In this document: piece by piece, positions 1-6,718 of the stretch
Layout of the letters: the number at the start of each line of letters is the position of its first letter
Numbering within the stretch: the stretch's first letter is position 1
NCBI RefSeq assembly: GCF_034347425.1
Contig: NZ_CP133779.1
Span: 3,906,001-3,970,000 of the forward strand
Length of the DNA: 64,000 nucleotides
Direction of reading: 5' to 3'
Source of the DNA: Undibacterium sp. CCC3.4
Lineage (GTDB): Bacteria; Pseudomonadota; Gammaproteobacteria; Burkholderiales; Burkholderiaceae_D
Notes under the pieces: generated by a model
Told to the model about the DNA's origin: nothing
What the model saw: the letters and a program-made list of their open reading frames with translations, nothing else
Database searches by the model: none
Made by a program: the position numbers and the translations under genes

Positions 1-1
1 G

Positions 2-466
2 GTTGCGCTCGATCGCGCGCTCGATAACTCGCTCGCACTGCTGGAACAGCGTCTGCTGCAAGCCCATGTGACGGTGCGGCGCGATTGCCCGTTGCCGGCA
101 CCGGTGGCGCTGTGCGATGCCGATAGACTCGAACAAGTGTTGATCAACCTGATCGGCAATGCGCTCGATGCCATGGCAGGCCACGCCGCGCCGTGCATCG
201 AGCTCAGCTGTGAAGCGCTGGGCCAACTGGCCCGCCTGACGGTACGCGACCACGGCCCGGGGCTGACCGAAACGGTCATGAGCCAATTGTTTGTCGCATT
301 TTTTACTACCAAACAGGCCGGTGTCGGCTTGGGCTTGGGTCTGAGTATTTCTGCTGACATCATGCGCGATTTCGGTGGTACCTTGAATGCCAGTAACCAC
401 CCCGAAGGTGGTGCCGTATTTACCTTGGAAATCCCGCTTTCAGAAAAGGGCGCGCCACATGAGTGA
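2..466 (+). CDS. Sensor histidine kinase, C-terminal part (DctB-like), truncated by window start
   Basis: This is the 3' part of a two-component sensor kinase; the reading frame is open from base 2, so the sensor and most of the dimerisation region lie outside the window. What remains is the HATPase_c ATP-binding domain. The N box is LEQVLINLIGNALDAM, the G1 box is VRDHGPGL, and the G2 glycine-rich lid is GLGLGLSIS. It would phosphorylate the response regulator encoded next, which starts inside this gene's last codons (8-nt overlap), indicating translational coupling. The partner resembles DctD, so a DctB-type C4-dicarboxylate sensor is the best guess, but the ligand-binding domain is not visible. 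Confidence 0.9.
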   Translation, partial: VALDRALDNSLALLEQRLLQAHVTVRRDCPLPAPVALCDADRLEQVLINLIGNALDAMAGHAAPCIELSCEALGQLARLTVRDHGPGLTETVMSQLFVAFFTTKQAGVGLGLGLSISADIMRDFGGTLNASNHPEGGAVFTLEIPLSEKGAPHE

Positions 467-1790
467 AATTCTGACGGTACTGATCGTCGAAGACGACCCC
501 GACGTCGCGCTCGGTTGCGCGCAAGCCTTGCAACTCGAAGGTATCGCCGTTGACTGCGTCACCAGCGCCGAACAGGCACGCCGCCGGCTTGGCCGTGATT
601 TTTGCGGCATCGTGGTCAGTGATATTCGGCTGCCGAAATTGGATGGCATGAGCTTTCTGCGTGAAATATTACAGATCGACCCGGAATTGCCGGTAGTGCT
701 GATCACTGGTCATGGTGATATTTCTATGGCGGTACAGGCGATGAAAGATGGCGCGCACGATTTTATTCAAAAACCGTTCGCGCCTGAATACTTGGTTGAA
801 GTGGTGCGCCGAGCGCTGGAAAAACGCCGGCTCGTGCTGGAAGTGCGCACGCTGCGACGCCAGTTGGCGCAACGCGATCAGCTCGAAAGCCAAATGCTGG
901 GCCGCGCACCGAGCATGCAAAAAATTCGCACGATGGTCAGCTGCCTGGCCGACAGTGCCGCAGACGTATTGATTCATGGTGAAACCGGTACTGGCAAGGA
1001 ATTGGTTGCGCGCTGCTTGCATGAAGCCAGTTCGCGTAGCCAAGGCAATTTTGTGGCGATCAATTGCGGCGGTTTGCCGGAAACTTTGTTTGACAGTGAA
1101 ATTTTTGGGCATGAAGCCGGTGCCTATACCGGTGCCGCAAAAAAACGCATAGGCAAAATTGAACATGCCAGCGGCGGTACGCTGTTCCTCGACGAAATCG
1201 AGAGCATGCCGCTGGCGATGCAAATCAAGCTGCTGCGTGTATTACAAGAACGCAAGCTCGAGCGCCTCGGCTCCAACACCTTGATTCCTATCGACTGCCG
1301 CGTCATCGCCGCAACCAAAACCGATTTGGTCGAGCTATCGGCCAGGGGTGGCTTTCGCAGCGATCTGTATTATCGGCTCAGCGTCGCTACCGTCGATCTG
1401 CCACCACTACGCGAGCGGCGTGAAGATATCCCTCTGCTGTTCGAACATTTTTTACTGCTCGGCACGGCTCGCCATCAACGCGCACTGCCGGCCACCACGC
1501 CCGAGCGGATTCGCCAATTGCTCGGCTACGCGTGGCCCGGGAATATCCGCGAGCTGCGCAATGTTGCCGACCGCTGCGTGCTGGGCATAGAAAGTGGTTC
1601 ACCACCGTTTGGGCAGCCGCCGATCAACGGCCCGACAGCGCTGGCCGAAACGGTGGAAGCCTTTGAACGCGCCTTGATCGTCGATGCCCTGCATCGCCAC
1701 GGTAGCTTGGCGCGCACGGCCGAAGCGCTCGGTGTTGCCAAGACGACGCTGCATGACAAGATCAAAAAATATGGGCTCGACGGCGCTTAG
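459..1790 (+). CDS. Sigma-54-dependent response regulator, DctD-like
   Basis: A 443-residue NtrC-class activator. The N-terminal receiver domain has acidic residues EDD at 11-13, the phospho-acceptor D55 in SDIRLP, and the QKPF lysine near 106. The central AAA+ domain has Walker A GETGTGKE (from residue 174), the sigma-54-contacting loop as GAYTGA near 221 (Tyr instead of the usual Phe), Walker B TLFLDE, and the arginine-finger region LPPLRERREDIP. The C-terminal Fis-type helix-turn-helix is RTAEALGVAKTTLHDKI. The start at 459 is chosen because the domain begins at once and the ATG overlaps the kinase stop; a longer frame from 387 lies wholly inside the kinase gene. It likely activates sigma-54 promoters of transport genes. 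No target promoter was recognised nearby. Confidence 0.93.
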   Translation: MSEILTVLIVEDDPDVALGCAQALQLEGIAVDCVTSAEQARRRLGRDFCGIVVSDIRLPKLDGMSFLREILQIDPELPVVLITGHGDISMAVQAMKDGAHDFIQKPFAPEYLVEVVRRALEKRRLVLEVRTLRRQLAQRDQLESQMLGRAPSMQKIRTMVSCLADSAADVLIHGETGTGKELVARCLHEASSRSQGNFVAINCGGLPETLFDSEIFGHEAGAYTGAAKKRIGKIEHASGGTLFLDEIESMPLAMQIKLLRVLQERKLERLGSNTLIPIDCRVIAATKTDLVELSARGGFRSDLYYRLSVATVDLPPLRERREDIPLLFEHFLLLGTARHQRALPATTPERIRQLLGYAWPGNIRELRNVADRCVLGIESGSPPFGQPPINGPTALAETVEAFERALIVDALHRHGSLARTAEALGVAKTTLHDKIKKYGLDGA

Positions 1791-1837
1791 TCGCGTTATT
1801 CGGCCACACCTCCGCATCGTCGCTCCCGCATGTCGTT

Positions 1838-2002
1838 GAGCCTGTCGCAAAGCTGCGTGTAGTCGGCATCCTTACCCCAACCGCCCGCAACGTCGTTCCT
1901 GCGAGCTTTTGGCAGGAATCCAGCGACGTTCGCAGTTAACTGAAAATGGCAGAAATTGTGGCATTTTCAGTATAAAAAATGACGCCAGGTTCCTGCCAAA
2001 AC
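1838..2002 (+). repeat. Degenerate copy (D) of the dispersed 'ctgtcgcaaaag' repeat family
   Basis: This stretch of the 1791-2225 gap matches the order of blocks in the other copies at 28.7, 35.5, 39.2 and 55.1-55.9 kb. It has the end block gagcctgtcgcaaag, then the pairs 'ttcctgc...gcaggaa' and 'tggcag...gtggca', then 'ttttcag' and 'ccaggttcctgccaaaa'. It lacks the 24-bp tandem units seen in other copies and is the most diverged. It separates the two-component genes from the binding-protein gene. Nothing else gene-like is visible in the gap. Confidence 0.6.
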
Positions 2003-2043
2003 ATTTTAAGAAAATTCCGACAAAACTTTCAGAATTTTCTGAC

Positions 2044-2072
2044 TTGAGCCTCGCTGCAGGCGCGTCTACTAT
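2044..2072 (+). promoter_or_regulatory. Candidate sigma-70 promoter for the binding-protein gene
   Basis: TTGAGC at 2044-2049 and TACTAT at 2067-2072 are separated by 17 bases, an acceptable sigma-70 arrangement. Transcription would start near 2079, leaving a leader of about 147 nt. An inverted repeat ggtga/tcacc at about 2177-2193 in that leader could be an operator. No convincing -24/-12 sigma-54 element was seen, so control by the upstream regulator is not supported. Confidence 0.4.
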
Positions 2073-2225
2073 TCTATGTTACTGATACAAGCATGCCCAG
2101 TCACTGCTTGGAATCACTCCAGCGACGTTCAACGCGACGCTCAACGAGTAGACGCGTCCCTACGCCCTCTTTAAGAGGTGGTGACGCGTTTCACCTTACA
2201 TTCCAAAAACTATTGCGAGTAAATT

Positions 2226-3368
2226 ATGGCATTCAAATTAAGCATGGTCTCGCTGGCGATTGCCAGCACAGTTATCAGTTTTGCAGCGGCAGCACAGGAA
2301 GTACAGGTCAAGATTGGCCATGCTGGGCCAATTTCTGGCGGCATCGCACATATTGGAAAAGATAATGAAAACGGCGTCAGAATGGCGGTTGAACAGCTCA
2401 ATGCCAAGGGCGTCATGATCGGCGGTAAGAAAGCCCGTTTCAGCCTCTTGGCAGAAGACGATGCCGGCGACCCCAAGCAAGCCACTTCGGTAGCGCAGAA
2501 ACTGGTCGATGCCAAAGTCAGCGGCGTGATCGGCCACGTAACTTCCGGCGCCAGCATTCCAGCCTCACGCATTTACAATCACGCCGGCATTCCGGAGATC
2601 AGCGCCGGCACTTCGCACCCGAAATACACCTTGCAAGGCTTTCCGGTAACGTTTCGCGTCACAGCCAACGATGGCCAACTCGGCGCGGCAGTCGGGCGCT
2701 ATGCGGTAGAGGTTAGCAAGGCCAAAAAGATTGCCGTCATCGATGATAAAACCGCCTACGGCCAGGGTTTGGCAAACGAATTCATCAAGAGTGCCAAAGC
2801 AGCTGGCGGCGACGTGGTGGTGCGTGAACATACCACCGACAAGGCCACCGATTTTGCCGCGGTACTCACCTCGGTCAAAGCTAAAAAACCCGATATGATT
2901 TTCTTTGCCGGTTTGGAAAGCACGGCCGGGCCTATGCTGCGTCAAATGAAAGCCTTGGGCATGAATACCAAGTTCATGGGTGGCGACGCTATTTGTACAC
3001 CTAACTTGCCCAAGTTTGCCGGCGATAGCATGGCCGACGAACAAGTCGTCTGCGCCTCGGCCGGCGGCGTGCCTGCTGAGCAAAAGCCAGCCTATGATCA
3101 ATGGCGTGCCGATTACAAGAAAAGATTTGGTATAGAGACGCAACTTTACGCTGGACAAGCTTACGATGCCACCATGACCATGGTTCAAGCCATGCAAGAT
3201 GCCGGCTCATCCGAACCGGCCAAGTACTTGCCATTCTTAAAGAAAATCCATTATCGCGGCATCAGCGGCGATATCAGTTTCGATAACAATGGCGATCTCA
3301 ACCATGCCCCTATCACCTTGTACACTTACCGAGGTGGGAAGATCGAAGCGCTGAGCGTGACTAAATAA
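2226..3368 (+). CDS. Branched-chain amino acid type ABC transporter substrate-binding protein
   Basis: A 380-residue periplasmic binding protein of the LivJ/LivK class (Peripla_BP_6). A signal peptide is visible: basic start MAFKLS, hydrophobic core, and a cleavage site after FAAAA near residue 23, before QEVQVKIGH. The typical opening KIGHAGPISGG is followed by GVRMAVEQLNAKG and the hinge region VIGHVTSGASIPAS. It would bind leucine-like amino acids or a related ligand and deliver it to a LivHMGF-type permease. No permease or ATPase genes are adjacent, so it is an orphan or serves a transporter encoded elsewhere. The ligand cannot be read from the sequence. It lies downstream of a DctBD-like pair but is separated from it by a repeat. 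Confidence 0.92.
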   Translation: MAFKLSMVSLAIASTVISFAAAAQEVQVKIGHAGPISGGIAHIGKDNENGVRMAVEQLNAKGVMIGGKKARFSLLAEDDAGDPKQATSVAQKLVDAKVSGVIGHVTSGASIPASRIYNHAGIPEISAGTSHPKYTLQGFPVTFRVTANDGQLGAAVGRYAVEVSKAKKIAVIDDKTAYGQGLANEFIKSAKAAGGDVVVREHTTDKATDFAAVLTSVKAKKPDMIFFAGLESTAGPMLRQMKALGMNTKFMGGDAICTPNLPKFAGDSMADEQVVCASAGGVPAEQKPAYDQWRADYKKRFGIETQLYAGQAYDATMTMVQAMQDAGSSEPAKYLPFLKKIHYRGISGDISFDNNGDLNHAPITLYTYRGGKIEALSVTK

Positions 3369-3416
3369 ACGCCACGCCGCGCGATGACGATGTGCCATTG
3401 CGGCGCATCATCAGCA

Positions 3417-4478
3417 TTAATTTATCAGGTGATGCCTGAGCATGCGTGTGGCGATGACATATAAGCACCCTGCCGGTCCGGCCACGGAACGGTGGATCGT
3501 CTGTGCCGGCAGCAAGATGCGATCGCCGGGCTGACACACAAATACCTGCTCGATGGTGGCAAATTGCATGCTGCCTTCGATGACATGTAAGGTTTCATCG
3601 GTAGCATGGCTGTGCCAGGCGTGTTCGCGGTTCGGCGTATCGAATTGCACTTCGACCGAACCGGTCGGCGGTAAGAGTTCGCGTATCACTGTTTCGATGG
3701 CGTAGTGGCCGGTTTGCTGGAACAAGACGGCGCGCGGCGCGGCGGCGGCATGTTTGAATGGGCAACGTAGCGGCGCGCTGTTGTCGTCGCGCAGAAAGTA
3801 CTGGTGCCACTCGCGGTTCTCTGCTGCGCCAAAGCTGCCGAGGAAAGCTGTGATGGCGACCTCATCAAACTCATGCAGACGCTTCCTGATTTCACTTCTC
3901 ACTTTTTGCGCATTCGCTGCCGTCGGACCGATTACATCCTCGAACACCCAGCGCGGTTGAAAGCTCAGCATGAAATAAGGATGGTAGCGACTGTGTCTGC
4001 GACGATGCGAAGGCGTGTTGCAAACAACGAACATTGCTTGCCCTGCAAAAGAAAATTCCCAGCTGCTGTCGCTGGGATTGGTGGCGATGTCAGTTGGCCA
4101 CGGCCGACTGTCGAGGCGGTGCACGCCATTGAGCAAATTCCAAAAACACTGTTCGTAGTGCGGCACGCCCTGATCGCGGGTTTCATTGAAAAATACTACC
4201 AAGGACGTGTTTTTACCGAATAGTCGGGCATTCGGCAGGTAACTCTGCAGTGAGGCGGCCAGCTCCTGCAGCGCCGCTTCGTTGCCACCCTGCTCTACCA
4301 GCGGCGCGTGGTCGATGAAAGCGTAGCGCAACTGATCGTTATGCCAGCCGGCAATGCCAAGCGTGCACGGGAACGGTCGAGCATTGTCGTTCAGAATATG
4401 GGCGAACTCCGTGTAAGCTTGCATTTCCCAGCGTCCCGCGAAGCTGGTGTCAATTTCGGCTTTGGCATAATATCTCAT
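3417..4478 (-). CDS. YqcI/YcgG-family protein (heme N-hydroxylase-like) fused to a C-terminal cupin
   Basis: A 353-residue two-domain protein. Residues ~1-235 carry the conserved blocks of the YqcI/YcgG family: FPCTLGIAGW (36-45), YEQCFWNLL (~108), WEFSFAG (~140), NTPSHRRRHSR (~154-164), FQPRWVFE (~173) and EWHQYFLRDD (~223). From memory, this family includes the heme-dependent guanidine N-hydroxylases DcsA (cycloserine) and GntA (guanitoxin). Residues ~265-345 form a cupin with HSHATDE (H289, H291, E295) and a second-motif histidine H329 in LPAQTIHR. The fusion suggests an N-oxygenated product handled by the cupin metal site; the substrate is unknown. The start at 4478 has GGAG with 6-nt spacing. 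An in-frame ATG at 4490 directly abuts GGAG and is less likely. It stands alone, with no obvious pathway partners nearby. Confidence 0.82.
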   Translation of the reverse strand: MRYYAKAEIDTSFAGRWEMQAYTEFAHILNDNARPFPCTLGIAGWHNDQLRYAFIDHAPLVEQGGNEAALQELAASLQSYLPNARLFGKNTSLVVFFNETRDQGVPHYEQCFWNLLNGVHRLDSRPWPTDIATNPSDSSWEFSFAGQAMFVVCNTPSHRRRHSRYHPYFMLSFQPRWVFEDVIGPTAANAQKVRSEIRKRLHEFDEVAITAFLGSFGAAENREWHQYFLRDDNSAPLRCPFKHAAAAPRAVLFQQTGHYAIETVIRELLPPTGSVEVQFDTPNREHAWHSHATDETLHVIEGSMQFATIEQVFVCQPGDRILLPAQTIHRSVAGPAGCLYVIATRMLRHHLIN

Positions 4479-4631
4479 CTCCGTCTCCATCTCCGATCAG
4501 GAAAGTCCTTGTGCATGCGTCATGACGCCGCCATCTGCCCGCGGCCATGTCAAATCATACGGAACAAGGAGAGGTTTCGATACAATCTTTTAGGCAACTA
4601 ATTATCTGAATAATAATTATTGATGGCTGTT

Positions 4632-5540
4632 TCAAGCTGCATTGAACGCAGCGAGAAAGCGCGTGCAGCGCGCTGCCACGACGGCAGCCTGCTCAAGCAT
4701 GGGTAAATGGCCGCACTCAGGCACAATCAGCAGCGCGCTGCCGCTGATACGCGCATGCAGCAAGGCCGCGCCATCGACATGGCTGATTTTGTCATCGGCA
4801 CCCCAGATGATCAGGGTTGGCAGATGTAATTGCGCCAGTACGGCGCTTTGGTCAAGATCACGTCGCAGATCGGCGGCGATTTTCAGATCGATGGCATGGC
4901 GTGCTATTTTTTGCCGCGCCAATAAGTGCAGCAAGGGCCGCGGCAGGTAGGGCACACGGTACATGCTCAGTTCCAGCAAGAGTTTGAAATCATCGAGGCT
5001 GCCGATATCCATCAGTGGGTCTTTGCCACTCGTGCCGAGCACTGTCGTCAGAACAGAAGCCGGACCAGGCAGGCCGCCGACGTTGATAAGGATCAGCGAG
5101 ACGCATAGTTGTGGCCGCCAATGCGCCAAACGCAGGGCAATCGCGGATCCCAGTCCGTTGCCGATCAAATGCACTTGAGATAAGGATAATTGCTCGATGA
5201 ATTCGAGCACGCGCTCAGTTTGGCTATGCACATCGTATTCGAGTTCCAGATCGGCGCCACTGTCACCATGGCCGGGCAAATCGAGTATCAGCAAGCGCTG
5301 CCCGCGCCCGAACCGCGCCGCGCAAGCCAGCCAACTGTTTTTATCGGCACCGGCATCATGCAACAGCACGATGGCCGTGCCGGCGGCAGCATTATCGAGG
5401 TAGGCCACGCTACCGTAAGGCATCGGCATCGTCTGTTGCCGCAAACCGGCGCGCCGGCAGCGCGCCGCGATGGCGTGTCGAAACACTCGCGCCACCAGGT
5501 TTTCCCAGCTGTTTTTCAACATCGCAAACATCGTGAACAT
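4632..5540 (-). CDS. Alpha/beta-hydrolase fold protein lacking the nucleophile serine
   Basis: About 302 residues. The alpha/beta-hydrolase pattern is clear: IVLLHDAGADKNSW (oxyanion region), LDLPGHGDSG, IIWGADDKISHVD (acid) and VPECGHLPML (histidine). The nucleophile elbow, normally G-x-S-x-G, reads GNGLG (glycine codon GGA, near residue 129), so the catalytic serine is missing. It may be a non-catalytic fold, or use another residue such as the nearby serine in GSAIA. The start at 5540 has GGAAG seven bases upstream; a TTG 30 bases further up is possible. It is divergent from the deacetylase gene and downstream of nothing on its own strand, apart from the N-hydroxylase-like gene that follows after about 150 bases. 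Confidence 0.85.
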   Translation of the reverse strand: MFTMFAMLKNSWENLVARVFRHAIAARCRRAGLRQQTMPMPYGSVAYLDNAAAGTAIVLLHDAGADKNSWLACAARFGRGQRLLILDLPGHGDSGADLELEYDVHSQTERVLEFIEQLSLSQVHLIGNGLGSAIALRLAHWRPQLCVSLILINVGGLPGPASVLTTVLGTSGKDPLMDIGSLDDFKLLLELSMYRVPYLPRPLLHLLARQKIARHAIDLKIAADLRRDLDQSAVLAQLHLPTLIIWGADDKISHVDGAALLHARISGSALLIVPECGHLPMLEQAAVVAARCTRFLAAFNAA

Positions 5541-5730
5541 AGAGGGCTTCCGTAGCGCAATGACAAACAATCGGCCAGCATGCCACTGGCGTATTCAAAA
5601 AGCAACGACTGCGCAACAAAAGCCGCAACTGGCACGCCCACAACTTGATACAGCACAAAATCTGCCATCGCCCCTGCTCAAACGCGCTGCACTGGCCTAC
5701 TATGGGAAACCTTCGTCATTACGGAAAGCC

Positions 5731-6666
5731 ATGTTCGCCGCCTATATTACTCACAGCGATTGCCAAAAGCATGACATGGGCGATCAGCACCCGGAAAGTC
5801 CGCAACGACTCGGTGCCATCAACGATCAATTACTCATCAGCGGTTTGCTCGACCATATGCAGTGCTACGATGCGCCGCTGGTCAGCGCAGAGCAATTACT
5901 GCGCGCACATGACGCTGCCTATCTGGAGCAATTCGCCATGTCAGGTGCGAATGTGCCCGAAGATGCGTATACGCGCATCGACCCCGATACCCGTATCAAC
6001 CCCTACTCGTATCGCGCCGCGCAGCGTGCTGCCGGTGCGGCGGTGCTGGCGACCGACCTGGTGCTCAGTGGTCAGGCGCGCGTGGCATTTTGCAATGTGC
6101 GTCCGCCCGGCCACCATGCCGAGCGCGCTGCCGCCGGTGGATTTTGTTTTTTTAACAATGTTGCCATCGCCATCCGCCATGCCCAAGCCGTGTACGGCAT
6201 AGCCAGAATAGCCTTGGTCGATTTCGACGTCCATCATGGCAATGGCAGTGAAGATATTCTGCATGGCGATATGGGCGTGTTGATGTGCTCAAGCTTTGAA
6301 AAGGATATTTACCCGTTCAGCGGCGCTATTCCTCGTGGGCCGAATATGCTTAATATCGGCTTGCCGGCGCGTTCCGGTGGTGCGGTGTTTCGCGCGGCCG
6401 TCAGCAGCCATTGGCTGCCGGCATTGGAGGAATTTGCGCCGCAAATCGTGTTTATTTCGGCCGGCTTCGATGGCCACAAAGAAGATGACATGGGTAATCT
6501 AGGTTTGGTGGAAGCCGATTTCGCCTGGATCACGCGGCAATTGGTCGAACTGGCGGCACGCCACGCCGGCGGTCGCATCGTCTCTTGTCTGGAAGGCGGT
6601 TACGAACTCTCGCCCTTGGCGCGCAGCGTGGCCGCCCATGTACGGGTGTTAATCGGCGCGGACTGA
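5731..6666 (+). CDS. Histone deacetylase family protein (class II HDAC/acetylpolyamine amidohydrolase-like)
   Basis: 311 residues, the usual length for bacterial HDAC-family Zn amidohydrolases. The catalytic landmarks are intact: HPESPQR (20-26), RPPGHHAE with H128/H129, the zinc ligands in VDFDVHHGNG (D166, H168), SAGFDGH with D247, and the C-terminal LEGGYEL loop. It would remove acyl groups from lysines of proteins, or from polyamine-like small molecules. The next gene, 52 bases downstream on the same strand, encodes a protein lysine acetyltransferase of the Pat/PatZ type, so protein deacylation is a reasonable inference. The start at 5731 has GGAAAG upstream and fits the family N-terminus (YITHSDCQKHDMG). 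The open frame extends upstream to 5470 but overlaps the divergent hydrolase. Confidence 0.93.
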   Translation: MFAAYITHSDCQKHDMGDQHPESPQRLGAINDQLLISGLLDHMQCYDAPLVSAEQLLRAHDAAYLEQFAMSGANVPEDAYTRIDPDTRINPYSYRAAQRAAGAAVLATDLVLSGQARVAFCNVRPPGHHAERAAAGGFCFFNNVAIAIRHAQAVYGIARIALVDFDVHHGNGSEDILHGDMGVLMCSSFEKDIYPFSGAIPRGPNMLNIGLPARSGGAVFRAAVSSHWLPALEEFAPQIVFISAGFDGHKEDDMGNLGLVEADFAWITRQLVELAARHAGGRIVSCLEGGYELSPLARSVAAHVRVLIGAD

Positions 6667-6718
6667 ACGAAGTTCGCTGCGGGCAGTTTGGTGAATGATT
6701 TTTTATACGGGAAACAAG

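Noticed and set aside
1990..2225. Sigma-54 promoter controlled by the DctD-like regulator
   Set aside because: No GG-N10-GC element with proper flanks was found upstream of the binding-protein gene; a sigma-70-like promoter fits better.
5470..5730. N-terminal extension of the deacetylase
   Set aside because: The extra 87 residues overlap the divergent hydrolase gene and do not match the family; the ATG at 5731 has a ribosome site.
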